64,000 bases of DNA from Phascolarctos cinereus (taxonomy: Eukaryota > Chordata > Mammalia > Diprotodontia > Phascolarctidae), in the NCBI RefSeq assembly GCF_002099425.1, contig NW_018344216.1:1181501-1245500 (forward strand), given 5' to 3'. The position numbers and the translations under genes were made by a program. Position 1 is the first letter of the stretch, and every line of letters begins with the position of its first letter. Shown one piece after another: positions 34,530 to 45,299 of the stretch. A model generated the notes under the pieces. It ran no database searches. It saw only the letters and a list, made by a program, of their open reading frames with translations, and was not told the DNA's origin.

Positions 34530-34846
34530 ATTTGTAGGAGAGCAAGGAATAGTTTACCTGTCAGATCTATGGAGAAGGGAGGAATTTATGACCAAACAAG
34601 AGATAGAGAGCATTATGAAATGCAAAATGGATAATTTTGGTTACATTAAATTAAAAAGTTTTTGCACAAACAAAGCCAATGCAACCAAGATTAGAAGAAA
34701 AGCAGAAAGCTTGGAGACAGTTTTTACAGCCAGTGTTTCTGATAAAGCCCTTATTTCTCAAATATGTAGAGAGCCAAATGAAATTTATAAGAATGCAAGT
34801 CATTCCCCAATTGATAAATGGTAAAGCATATGAACAGGCAGTTTGT
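34530..34846 (+). repeat. Internal L1 ORF2 fragment nested in L2
   Basis: Positions 34588-34824 encode the end of L1 ORF2: TKQEIESIMKCKMDNF, IKLKSFCTNKANATKI, then SDKALISQICREPNEIYKNA. No 3' UTR or A-tail follows; the sequence returns to L2 on both sides. The single open frame of 78 codons shows it is not very old. Confidence 0.8.
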
Positions 34847-35110
34847 CAGCTGTAGTGAGGAAAGACTGTAGAGGGGACATACTGGAGGAAGGGAAAATAA
34901 TTAGGAAGCTACTGTAGTAATTTAGATGAGTGTTGATGAGAGCTTGAATTACAGTGATGGCTTTGTGCTGGAGAGAAAGGAGAAATATATGAGAGATTCT
35001 ATGGGGGGGAATTGATAGAATTTGGCAATTAATTGGATCTATGGATTGGGAAAGAGGGTAGAATGGAGGATTATTGATTGCGATTGAGAAGATGGTGGTT
35101 ATCTGAACAT

Positions 35111-35395
35111 AAAGAGAAAACTTAGGGAAAGGAGTGGGTTTGGTGACTTTGAATGGAATCTGAGAAACAGACTATTTCTGTTTTTGAAGTACTTCATTAC
35201 CAGTGCTCTGACCACTTGGAGATAAATTCTTGGACTGTGAAGTACCATCAAAGAAAGAGAAATATAACATGGGGCTCAGTCCTCTGGAGTCCTCTTCCGC
35301 TTCCGTAGTAACGGCGGTAGATTAGTGGAAAGAGGGGCAGGCATTCTAAGAATCACATAGCTTTTAGATAATTTGTAAAGATTTACTTAAGCTGT
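35111..35395. other. Intronic DNA, nothing recognised
   Basis: No exon or named repeat. Confidence 0.4.
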
Positions 35396-35642
35396 TATGT
35401 TGTTTTTCAGTTGTTTCAGTTGTGTCTGACTCTGTGTACCCATTTGGGGTTTTCTTGGGAAAGATACTGAAGTGTTTGCTGTTTCCTTCTGCAGTACATT
35501 TTACACATGAGGAAACTGAGGCAAAGAGGGTTAAGTCACTTGACCAGAGTCATACAGCTAGTAAGCATCCAAGGCTGGATTAGAACTCAGGTCTTTCTGA
35601 CTCCAGGCCCAGCACCTTATCCACTGTACCACATAACTGCCC
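35396..35642 (-). repeat. Mar1-type SINE, full length
   Basis: Reversed tail 'ttcagttgtgtctgactctgtgtaccc' to head 'ccactgtaccacataactgccc'. Confidence 0.9.
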
Positions 35643-35878
35643 TCCTTGTCCTGTGACCAATGGGTGAATATAATCTTGGGAGAAATAACTTGTATCAATC
35701 TTGACCTCATTATAAATAAAAACATAAAAAAGAGAAATGTTACAGTGTTCAGTGGCTCAGTTAGAATGACAACACAGGAATAGTTGGAATTGTTGTTTTT
35801 TTTTATATGTTCAAAGACAACCTCATTTCATAACAACCTCAATGCATATTTTAAGGCCGAAGAGAAGTATTTGTGGAG

Positions 35879-36116
35879 CACTAGCTAGAGCACCAGGCCT
35901 GGAGTCAGGAAGACACATCTTCCCAAGTTCAAATCCAGCCTCAGACATTGACTAGCTATGTGACCCTGGGCAAGTCACTTAATCCTGTTTGCCTCAGTTT
36001 CCTCATTTGTAAAATGAGCTGATGAAGAGCATGGAAAAACTACTCCATTATATTTGCTAAGAATACCTTAAGTGGGTTCACTAAGAGTGATATGACTGAA
36101 AAAAGATTCAACAAGA
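35879..36116 (+). repeat. Mar1-type SINE, 5' truncated
   Basis: Begins at 'gagcaccaggcctggagtcag'; core and tail are present, with more changes in the tail ('gctaagaataccttaagtgg'). Confidence 0.85.
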
Positions 36117-36117
36117 A

Positions 36118-37785
36118 GACTGTGTGCCAGGCACTGTACTGGGGGGGGGGGGACACAAAAAACAAAAAAACACCCCAGTTCCTATCTTCAAATATCTCAT
36201 ATTGCAATGGGGAGACGATGTGTAAATAAGTTGGAACATACAAGAGTGCAGATGAAAAGTAATCTCAACATCCTAGCATCTAGGGGCACGGACAGGACTG
36301 AGAAAGCTGCCTGCAAAAGCTGAGTATTGCAAGAATACGTGGAAACTGAGAGGCACAGGTGAGGAGGTAAAGCTGGTGGGACAGCGAGCTCAAAGGTACA
36401 GAGACAGAGGATGGAATGTCACGTGGGAGGAATTGCAAGTGTGTCATTTTAGTTAGATTCTCCAGGGCACAGAATAAGTAAAATAATAAAAGAGCACTTT
36501 ATTTTTGATCATGGACATAGTTGAAGCCACTGTAGTTTTATTGAGTAGTTATTGACATGGTCAGATCTTTGCTTTAGGAAAATCACTTTGACAGTTGAAT
36601 AGAGGATGATTTGGAGAGAGAGCAGGAGAGACTTAAGGCAGGGGAAAAAATGTTAGAAGGCTATTTTAATAGTCCAAGCAAGAGGTGATGAGGGCCTGAG
36701 GTGATGCAGGGTGTTGGCTGTGCAAGTGCAGAGAAGAGGACATACATGAGAGATGTTGTGAAGGTAGAAATGAGAAGATTTGGAAACAGACTGGATATGT
36801 GAAGGTGGGAAGTCAGGTATGACATTGAGGTTGTGAGCTTGGATGACTGGGAGGATAGTAGTTCCCTTGGCAGAAATAGGGAACTTGGGGCATGTTTTGG
36901 AGAAAGATAATAAGTTCTGTTGTGGACATATTGAGTTTGAGATGCCTAAAAGACAGATTGTAGTTCAAGGAAAAGATAGGCTGGAACTGTAGATCTGGAA
37001 ATCATCAGCTCATTAGTTTACCCAATGAGAAGGTGTGGAGGGATGAATGAAGAGGGCCCAGACAGAGCCTTGAGATACTTGGTTAGTGTGTATGTGTGTG
37101 ACATGGATGGAGATGCAGCATAAGGAAACTGAGAAATGGTTGACAGAGGAGAACTAGGAGAGAGCAGTGTCACAAAAATATAAGGAGGAGAAACTATGCA
37201 AGAGGAAGTGATCAATAGATTCAGATGCTGCAGGAAGGTCAAGGAGGATCAGAGTTGACATGGATGGAGATCCAGTAAAAGGAAACAGAAGCGGTTAGAC
37301 AGAGGAGAACCAGGAGAGAGCAGTGTCACAAAAATATAAAGAGGAGAAACTATGCAAGAGGAAGTGATCAATAGGGTCAGATGCTGCAGAAAGACCATTA
37401 GATTTGGCCATTGAGATCATTGCTAAGGGAGCATTGAATGAGGTCAGGAGCAAGATTGCAGATGGTTTAGAAAAGAGTGAGAGGAAAGGAAGAGGAAGCA
37501 CAGTGTAGACTATGCTCTCAAGTAATTTAGCCAGCAAGGGAAGGAAAAGATACAGGATGATGGCTAGCCAGGTTGCTAGGATCAAGTGAGAGTATTTCAA
37601 AGGTCAGGGAGACCTACATGTGTTCATAGGAAGCAAAGAAGGAATCAATAGATAAGAAAGATTGAAGATATTAGAGGAAATGGGAATGATCCCAGGGGCA
37701 GTCTGCTGGCAAGATGAGAAAGGGTGAGATCAAGAATGCATGTAGATCGGTTGGCCTTTGGCAAAGAGAAGGGCTGCCTTAAAAG
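36118..37785 (-). repeat. L2 LINE, longest continuous copy, with a 157-bp tandem duplication
   Basis: Covers about 1.65 kb from the L2 tail (36121, 'gtgccaggcactgtactggg') to the reverse transcriptase region (37750, 'ggcaaagagaagggctgcc'). Recognisable on the way are 'aatagtccaagcaagaggtgatgagggcctg', the YADD neighbourhood (about 37000) and 'gagaaccaggagagagcagtgtcac'. The latter block occurs twice because 37100-37256 is repeated at 37257-37400. Reading frames are broken in many places. A G12 run is at 36140-36151. Confidence 0.88.
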
Positions 37786-37984
37786 AACCTAAAAATTGTC
37801 TCATCCAGAAAATGCTTGAATTCCTTGCCAGTTGGAGAGGGATGGCAGCCAAAGGCAGCACCAGTTTAGAATATAAACTTGTTTGTGAAATCATACAGAG
37901 AAAAACAGGAGATTATGAGGAATATCCTTTCACAAAACAGCAAGTATGGAAGGAAATAAAAGGAAAGGAAATAAAAGAAAAACA

Positions 37985-38582
37985 ATTTTTTTTCTTTTTA
38001 CCAAACTCATTTTTTATTTGTATTTGGCATTCCTTTTTTTTTTAAAAAAAAAGAGTTCCAAATTCTCTTCTTCCTTCCAGCTTCTCCCCTACCATTGACA
38101 AGGCAAAAAATATGATATCAAATATACCTATAAATCTTGTAAAACATTTCTATGTTATCCTTGTTGCAAAACAAATATACAAACAATAAGCAAGAAGTTA
38201 TACTTAATCTGCACTCAGAGTTCTTTAGTTCTCTCTCTAGAGGCGGATAGCATTTTCTCATCGTTAGTCCTTTGGAATTGTCTTGGGTCATTGTGTTGAT
38301 CAGAGTAGCTAAGTTTTTCACAGTTGATCGTCCTTACAGTGTTACTGTTACTGTGTACGATGTTCTGCTGGTTCTGCTCACTTCACTTTGCACTGGTTCA
38401 TATGAGTCATCTTCCCAGGTTTTTCTGAAATCATCCCCTTCATCATTTGTTGTAGCCCAGTAGTATTCCATGACAATTATACCCCACAGCTGCCGTTCCT
38501 CAATTGACGGGCATCTTCCTGATTTCTGATTCTTTGTCACCACAAAAAGAGCTGTTATAAATATCTTTTGTACGTATAGGTC
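37985..38582 (-). repeat. Older L1 LINE 3' end
   Basis: A/T-rich start, reversed 3' UTR, then the ORF2 end (38334-38543: VMEYYWATTNDEGDDFRKTW and SEVSRTSRTSYTV). Clearly more diverged than 40266-41166. Confidence 0.85.
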
Positions 38583-38594
38583 CTAGGAAGCTTG

Positions 38595-39065
38595 GCAGCA
38601 GACCCAAACTCTCTCCTCCTTTCCACTTGCACAACCGTCACCTGACATGGGCCTCACCATCTAGTCTAGACTGTTGCAATAGGCTCTTAATGAATGTCTC
38701 TGAATCTTGTCCCTAATCCATCCTCTTCACTGCTGCCAAATGGATATTCCTAATCTAATCTAATAATATCACTCTCTGATTGAGAAGCTTCATTTTTCCC
38801 AGTTCCCACTAGGTTAAAACACAAACTTATCTTTTTGGTCATTAAACACTTTACTAGTCTGGCTCTGGCCTGTATTTCAGGAGGGTGCATTACTCTCCTT
38901 CCACCCTCTCTATTCCAAACCAATTGGACTGACTTGCTGGTCCCTATAGGTGAGATTCCATCTCCTTCCTTTAGGACATTGCATCTGCTGCCTCTCATTC
39001 CAGGAGGGTACTGTCTCCTTATCTTGTCTATGCTTCTGCTTCTAGAAATTATTTTATATTGGGTA
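38595..39065 (+). repeat. Probable old L2-like LINE fragment
   Basis: 'ctagtctagactgttgcaataggctc', 'cactgctgccaaatgg', 'atcactctctgattgagaagcttc', 'aggttaaaacacaaac' and 'ctcattccaggagggtactg' follow the order of the L2 C-terminal coding region, forward strand. Heavily diverged. Confidence 0.5.
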
Positions 39066-39085
39066 AGAGATAGCAGAATAAATGT

Positions 39086-39302
39086 ATAGTGCCTACTCTG
39101 CACTAAGTACTTTACAAATACTATCTCATTTGATCCTCACAACAATCTTGCTGTTATTATCCCTGTTTTACAGTTGAGGAAACTGAGGCAAAAAGGTTAA
39201 GTAAAGTGCCCAAGTTTGCACAGCTGGAAAGAATTTGCAGTGAGATTTGAATTCAGGTCTTCTTGATTCCAGGCCCAGCTCTCCTGTGCCACCTAGCTAC
39301 CT
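39086..39302 (-). repeat. CORE-SINE, full length
   Basis: 'gtgcctactctgcactaagtactttacaaatactatctcatttgatcc', 'ttgaggaaactgaggcaaaaagg', 'tgattccaggcccagctctcctgtgccacctagctacc'. Confidence 0.85.
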
Positions 39303-39327
39303 CTTTTTTACAGTCGCTAGACCCTAG

Positions 39328-39540
39328 TTAGCTAGGTGGCTCAGTGGATAGAGCGCTGGGCCTAGAGTCAGGAAGATCTGAGTTCAGATCTGGTCTTAAA
39401 CACTATCTGTGAGATTCTGGACAAATCACTTAACTTATGCTTGCCTTAATCTACTAGAGAAGGAATGACAAATCACTGCTGTGCAAAGAAAACCCCATAC
39501 AGTGTCATGAAGAGTCAGTTATGACTGAACAACAATAAAG
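39328..39540 (+). repeat. Mar1-type SINE, internally shortened
   Basis: Head 'gctaggtggctcagtggatagagcgctgggcc', tail 'gcaaagaaaaccccatacagtgtcatgaagagtcag' ending in 'actgaacaacaataaag'. Confidence 0.88.
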
Positions 39541-39553
39541 CCTACTTAGTTAA

Positions 39554-39928
39554 TTTTTTTCTTTTGTAAAGTTTATTTTATTTTTAATTTATAGAATAAA
39601 ACAAGCATTTGCATAACATACTATAATAAAAAAGATGATTGTACTTGAAACTGCAGATCTGTTATGTACAACTTGCTATACCTTTTAAATATATAATAAA
39701 GTTATCATGTAAATTTTTTTCTTCCCCTTCCCCCACCCTAGAGATTGCTACCATTGACACAAACAGGTGTATATATGTAAAATTATTCTATACTTATATT
39801 TATCAGTTCTTTCTCTGGATTCAGATAGCACTTTTCTTCATGTGTCTTTTTATAAGTAGGCCAATACAATAAAAATTACAATTGAACCTAAATTATTTTA
39901 TATATTCAGTGCCATCACAATTAAAGTA
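39554..39928 (-). repeat. L1 insertion with inverted 5' part (twin priming)
   Basis: 39554-39857 is a reversed L1 3' UTR ('gtacttgaaactgcagatctgttatgtacaacttgc', 'tctttctctggattcagatagcac'). 39858-39928 is forward-strand L1 ORF2 ('tattcagtgccatcacaattaaagtacc', family form 'aatgccatccccatcaagctacc'), the opposite orientation. The pair is enclosed by one 13-bp duplication with one mismatch: CCTACTTAGTTAA at 39541-39553 and CCTACTTAATTAA at 39929-39941. That fits a single insertion with 5' inversion. Confidence 0.75.
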
Positions 39929-40045
39929 CCTACTTAATTAACAGATTGGTTCTTGCAGAGATTAGTCCATGAAAGGGATAAAGTAAATACGTTCTTTTCT
40001 CCAATTCAGTTTACTTGCTTACTCGTTCATTTATTTATTTTAAGA

Positions 40046-40481
40046 TGATCATCCTCTCTTGCTTAGCTTGGACATGCTATGACTTTACAATGACCTGATA
40101 AATCCGTTGATTGTCATGAGAAGTTGACCTGCTCCATATCTGACCTGGGCAAGTTCTCCCCTCCTTAGGAAACCTAGTGGCCCTCTACTCCCGAGGCTTG
40201 CCATGTTGATGCTGGACTTAGTGAGAACACTCTGTCATCTTATCCCATTGTAGCTCAGAACTCTTTTTTCTATTTTATTTATTTGTTTTTAGTTTTCAAC
40301 ATTCACTTCTATAAGATTTTGAGTTCTAAATTTTCTCCCCCTCCCTCCACTAGCCCCTCCCCAAGATGGCATGCAATCTGATATAGGCTATATATGTACA
40401 ATCATGTTAAACATATTTCCACATTAGTCAAGTTGTAAAGAAGAATTAGAACCAAAGGGAAAACCACAAGAAAGAAGAAAC

Positions 40482-40539
<58 letters not shown>

Positions 40540-41245
40540 AGTATGCTTTGATCTGTATTCAGACTCCATAGTTCTTTCTCTGGATGTAGATGAGTCTTTT
40601 GGAATTGTCTTACATCCTTATATTGCTGAGAAGAGTTAAGTCTATCAAAAGTTGGTTATCACCCAATGTTGCTGTTACTATGTACGTTGCTCTCTTGGTT
40701 TACTTTGAAGTCCACCGGCTCATCATTTCTTATGGAACAATAGTATTCCACTATAGTCATATACCGCAAGTTGTTCAGCCATTCCCCAATTGATGGGGAT
40801 CCCCTCGATTTCTAATTCTTGCCCACCACAAATGGAGCTGCTACAAATATTTTTGTTCATGTGGGTCCTTTTCCCATTTTTATGATCTCTTTGGGATACA
40901 GACCTAGAAGTGCTATTGCTGGGTATGCCCTGTTTTATAGCCCTTTGGGCATAGTTGCAAATGGCTCTCCAGAATGGTTAGACCAGTTCACAACTCCACC
41001 GACGAAGCATTAGTGTTCCAATTTTCCCACATCTTCTACAGTGTTTATCATTTTCCTATTTTGTCACATTAGCCAATCTGATAGGTGTGATGTGGCATGT
41101 TAGAGTTGTTTTAATTTGCATTTCTCTAATCAGTAGTGATTGAGAGCATTTTTTTCATATAACTAAGTAGCTCAGAACTCTTGAGCTCAAGATTCACCAG
41201 TCTCAGCCTCTCAGGTAGAAGAGATGACGGGCACCTATCGTGTTA
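40046..41245 (-). pseudogene. 7SL (SRP) RNA retropseudogene, split by an L1
   Basis: Read on the minus strand, 41245-41183 joined to 40265-40046 follows 7SL RNA from near its 5' domain to its 3' end. Matching blocks in order are the Alu-domain 'gaggctgagactgg', 'gagctcaagagttctgagct', 'cactaagtccagcatcaac', 'tttcctaaggaggggagaac', 'gcccaggtcagatatggagc' and 'aggtcaactt'. About 286 bases are kept of roughly 300. An A-rich tail (40029-40042, T-rich on plus) at the 3' end marks it as a retroposed copy. It carries many substitutions and has a 901-bp L1 inside it, so it cannot be a working SRP RNA. A primate Alu is ruled out because the S domain is present. Confidence 0.85.
40266..41166 (-). repeat. 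L1 LINE 3' end nested in 7SL copy
   Basis: T-rich start, 3' UTR with (GA)n at 40485-40534, then the last ~550 bp of ORF2 region ('agccattccccaattgatgggg', 'ttatgatctctttgggatacagacc', 'aatttgcatttctctaatcagtagtgattg'). A perfect 16-bp target duplication GTAGCTCAGAACTCTT lies at 40250-40265 and 41167-41182. 5' truncated, relatively young. Confidence 0.95.
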
Positions 41246-41255
41246 AATATTTCAG

Positions 41256-42005
41256 TCCAATTCAATACATCTTAGTAGCACCTACTGTATGAAAACTACT
41301 GTGCTTGATTAACTATAGAAAGGCAACAACAGAAGGGTCCCTGACCTTTAGAATGGCTTCATTCTGCTGTGACATGGACGTTCTAACATGTACTCAAATG
41401 AATTACAAGGTAGCAAATAATATGAACAGAGAAACAGCACAAATAAAATTTTCTCAGAATATTCAAGGATTGAAAGAACACTGTCAACTAGAGGGATCCG
41501 AGAAGGCTACCTGGAGGAGGCAATGCCTGACCTAAACTTTGAAGGAAGATAAGGATTCTGAAAGCTGTACAGGAGGAGGAGGTGGTTCATTTAAGGCATG
41601 GAGCATGTCCTGCTAAAATGTAGTCTACGTTGGCTGGATGCAGGATGAATGAAACTGAGGAATTTGGTATAAAATGCTAGAAAGATAGATTTGAGCCAGA
41701 TTGTAGAGTCCTTAAATGCCAGGGTGACAAGTTTGTATTTTATCCTATAGGCTGGGAGTTAGCTAAATCTAGCCCTCTACCTGTGTTTGGTTTTTACATT
41801 TTTAAATACAATGAAACTTTTTTTTTCAAAATGTAGAAACCATTCTTAGTTGTACCAAAGCTGTACCAAACAGACAGAGGTTGGATTTGGTCTTTTGGGC
41901 CAATAGAAGTGGTGAGCCACTGAAGCTTTTTGAGCAGAATGACTGTGGCCTTATCTGTGACTTGTGAAGAGTATTTGGGCAGCTTTATGAAGGATGAATT
42001 TATGT
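41256..42005 (-). repeat. L2 LINE 3' part, split by a hAT-like element
   Basis: Reversed tail at 41257 ('caattcaatacatcttagtagcacctactg'), coding end ('ggctacctggaggaggcaatgcctgacc', 'ttaaatgccagggtgacaagtttgtattttatcc'), then after the insertion 'gagccactgaagctttttgagcagaatgac'. Confidence 0.8.
41757..41902. mobile_element. hAT-like MITE nested in L2
   Basis: The left part 'gttagctaaatctagccctctacctgtgtttgg' and right part 'accaaacagacagaggttggatttggtc' are imperfect inverted copies. The centre 'aaatgtagaaaccattcttagttg' matches a mammalian hAT MITE with 'GGCCCG..GGCC' ends. Termini are eroded and no clear target duplication is seen. Confidence 0.65.
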
Positions 42006-42295
42006 ATTTCATTAATGCCTGTTATTCAGGTATGGTGTGTCCTCCAACTCTGTGCGTGCGGGGTCTTGTCTTTTAGACTGTATAACCCTTAAGGGCAGAA
42101 ATCACACCAATCATTCTGTACTGTATATGGAAATCAGCCCTTAATAAGAGCTTTCTGATGGTGATACACATTTCATAGAAGATAAAAATCTCAGCTGTTG
42201 ATGTCATTTGCCTATTCTAGTCTTTCCTATTTTCTTTACTCAGAGTTTATTTTTTAAAATATATATGCTTTTTTTTTTCTTTTTACTTTTCAAAG
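42006..42295. other. End of the long intron; acceptor of exon B
   Basis: The last 30 bases form a long pyrimidine tract (about 42269-42291). The acceptor is AAG (42293-42295) followed directly by GAG (42296-42298), a NAGNAG arrangement. Confidence 0.6.
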
Positions 42296-42398
42296 GAGAA
42301 AAAGATGAGAAAACTGCTGCAGGCCAGGCTGTTTGTCCCACTCCAGGTTGCCGAGGAGTAGGTCATATCAGAGGTCCAAGCTACATGGGACATCACAG
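42296..42398 (+). CDS. L3MBTL4: L3MBTL4 exon B: C2HC zinc-finger segment
   Basis: An internal exon of 103 nt. Its first two bases complete the Arg codon begun in exon A (C+GA). It then reads EKDEKTAAGQAVCPTPGC, followed by RGVGHIRGPSYMGHH, with two bases (AG) left over, so it ends in phase 2. CPTPGC-x4-H followed by His-His is the start of the C2HC finger that follows the MBT repeats in the L3MBTL proteins. The last Cys of the finger must lie in the next exon (family: S-AFGCP). GQAVCPTPGCRG and GHIRGP agree with L3MBTL4 as I recall it, while the six residues before GQAV differ. Donor GTACCT at 42399 is a weaker match to consensus than that of exon A. If the downstream AG of the NAGNAG acceptor were used, three bases would be lost and Arg-Glu would become Gln. 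Confidence 0.93.
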
Positions 42399-45297
42399 GT
42401 ACCTTTTAAAAATAATTTTGACTAAGTTCAGTTATGGGTTCAATCATCTGTACAGATTAACACCAACTCTTGGCTTAAGATAAATTTAGAAAGGTCTAAA
42501 GCCAGTCAGATATCAGGTATATTTTATCTCCCTGCTCTTCATCAAACTTTGTACTCCTATAGAAACCCTCCAGTTGCTTCTAGGAAACTTTGTGCTCCTC
42601 ATACCACCTTACACAGATGGTCTACCTTCCATTTCTCTCTCCTTCCCATAATCTCCTAGAATTTTCTGCCCTTCCTCAGATTTTTTTTTTCCTCAGACCT
42701 TCTTTATCCTTTAGCTCTCTGCCCTTTCACTGCTTCCTGCAAGGCCTCATACTAACTGGACTGTGTTCGCAGCCCATTGCTCTGCCTTCAGATTCTCCTG
42801 CTTACATTGATACCACTCCGTCTCCTTCCAGGAGAATCCACAAAGCTTTATTGCCCTCTGCAACTCTTATTTCTGTTTCTTATTTCTGTCTCTCTCTTAG
42901 CTATATTTCTCTCTGTCTCTCAGGTATGTGGATGGTAGTAGGAGAATTGCTGGGAAAGAATCAATCATAAAAATATTTCCACTCTCAGTTTTCCAGAAGA
43001 ATATGACACAAAAATGAATATGCAAATAAATGAACCAATTCCAATCCCCCTCTTTCTTCCTACTCCTGGGAATTCTATAAATTGGGAAAGGAAATGTCAG
43101 GTTATTCGCACAGGTGATTCAGACATACTATTTTAAATAAGCTCTGAGCTCATAGATAAGAAGTTGATTAACTTACATAGAAGTTGATACAAATGCCTAA
43201 AACAGGAGAAAGGCTGCTGAAATAAATCATCAGATCTTCATGCTATGGGAAATTATCATTGTGTAATTGGTTATGAATCTGGCCCACATTGTTTATGATG
43301 GAAAGCATATGACTTAAAGGGAAGATATCTGGAGTCCACATTTACAGGCATCAGCTAAGCCTTGCAATGCTCAAGATGCCATATAAATAAATAATTTATT
43401 TTATGCAGTGAACCTCTACTAATGTCTAATTCTGATGGTTCATGGGGGCATGGAGGTGACTTTGGAGGCTTGACGATTGTAGAGTGTGTTCTCTGGTAGG
43501 TTTTATCAACCCAGAAAGGCTTTGAGTACAGCCTGGATGACCTATGGGATCCCATGATATTTACCATCTTAGTTGGAGGAGATTCATCTTCAGAAGGTTG
43601 GCCACCAGGTGATGAACTTATTTGACTAAGGCAACTAATTGTAGAGAGATTGCAATTTGTGTAGGTGAAGGGACGATATGTGCTTAGGAGATTATGAATT
43701 TTCTTTTAAAATATTGATATGAAATTAAGAGAGGGAAAGGCTACAGACATTTATTATTAAGGGAGACAAACATTGAAAACATTCATAATTTCTAATAATA
43801 CGGTACAGCCAAGGTAGGGGAAAGAATTTCTTGGGAATTCTTGTTAATTGGCTTAGTATAGAGTGGGATATGTTGGAAATTTTAAATTAGTTCTGGAAGG
43901 TTGTCTTCATTTCCCTTGTTTTATCATTTACTCATTTTGAGTAGCAGTCAGTGGTATTTACAGTGAAGTTCAGAATGTTGCTTTCCTGGAGTTAACTGTA
44001 ATTATCTACCCCATAGGTATGGTATTTAAATGTTTTTAATGTATTACTTTTTTGAAAACTACTACTTCTGTTTATATTCGTTGTAGGTCATTACCCTCTG
44101 AATATCAGTTACTAAGCTAAGCACCTCATTTGTATAATTAAAAACCAAAATTAAATGAAACTATTATAATTCTGCCGTGATTATCAGGGCGAAGAGCATT
44201 TCATTTTGTGTCTGTAGTCTCTGCCTTGGGTTTTCATATTACTTTTGATTATTTCAGTCATAATGTTATACATCCCAAAGGAACAAAAATATTGATGTAC
44301 CATATTTATTTTTTGATATATCAATTTGAAATCCGTATTAATTTTTATGTTACAAATGTTGTATATATTTTATTTAGAAATTTGCCATGCTGTTAGAGTG
44401 TATTTTTTTCTCAGTGGCAGCAAGGATAAAGGACAGGGGGAGGGAGACAGGAATCAAAGAAACAAGAATTTCAAAACTCTGCTTTCAAGTCAGCAGGATT
44501 TAGTACATAGCTGCCTTTGGAGTTAGAAAGATTTGGGTTCCCACCTCTGACACATAAATGCCAGATGAACGTGAACATTCATTTAACATCACGTTGCCCC
44601 AGGCAATACTGGTTATAAATCACAGAAGAGTTACTTACCTGAATTGATGTAACTGCATTGAATAAAGACCCCTCACCCGGGGACCTTGTACCAGTGAAAT
44701 TAGAAGTTTGGTTCACCTTCATCCCTAGATTCCCCATTAATTAAATATTGCAATAGTTTAGTCTTCTAACTCACGTCTTCCTCTTAGGTTCTGCCACTGC
44801 CAGTCCCACGCAGCACATTCCTACATTTTGAAAATCATGACATATTTGGAATGTCTAAAATTCCTTTTACTGGCCTTTCTATAAAATATTCTTAGGGACT
44901 GAGATGTTTGAAAGTAAAGAATGTGATTTTTTAAAAAACCATTCAATGCCATAGTGATCCACTTTGAATGTTTATGCTTGGAAAAAAAGTAAGCAGTGCT
45001 TCTTAAAAATAAATTATTTGAATAATTGGGGAAATATTCACTACTTCTGGTTAGGCTGTGCTTAGAAAATGAAATGACAATACTAGTAAATTTTATTTAT
45101 AGTTAATGTTACACCAGTCATATTACCAAGCAGACAGTATGTAGAAGTAGACATAATATTAAAATATCTTTGGGAGAATAAAAGATCTAGAATTTCAGGG
45201 TAAATGGATGAGAAGAATGAATGCAGGGTACATGGTAATGTCAAAGCTCACAATTTATTATAAAGCAATAGAGAAGGGGAAGGGAATAGTGGCGGGC
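42399..45297. other. Downstream intron, mostly unassigned
   Basis: 2.9 kb poor in recognisable repeats. A MIR-like block lies at about 44505-44640 ('agctgcctttggagttagaaagatttggg'). The frame at 42590-42970 is open for 126 codons but lacks recognisable domains or splice context. The next expected exon, starting with S-AFGCPYSD, is not found. Confidence 0.45.
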
Positions 45298-45299
45298 TA

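Larger units (their letters stand above)
32620..35110 (-). repeat. L2 LINE split by four later insertions
   Basis: One reversed L2 copy seen in pieces: 32620-32710 (tail), 32875-32955, 33215-33521, 34455-34529 and 34847-35110. The pieces follow the L2 order; for example, 'tttatctagag' at 33511-33521 continues at 34455 as 'atctagaggaaataaggagc', matching family 'gatcctggaggcgatagggagcc'. Inserted into it are a MIR, a Mar1-type SINE, a hAT element (which holds an L1) and an internal L1 piece. Confidence 0.8.

Noticed and set aside
34588-34824. Clean 78-codon frame that looks like a real protein
   Set aside because: It is the end of L1 ORF2 and not a host gene.
42590-42970. Open frame of 126 codons shortly after exon B
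   Set aside because: Composition is that of pyrimidine-rich intron (serine, leucine, proline), with no match to the expected L3MBTL4 continuation and no supported splice sites.
44505-44525. 'ctgcctttgg' as a possible start of the next L3MBTL4 exon (S-AFG)
   Set aside because: The following bases do not continue with CPYSD and belong to a MIR-like SINE.
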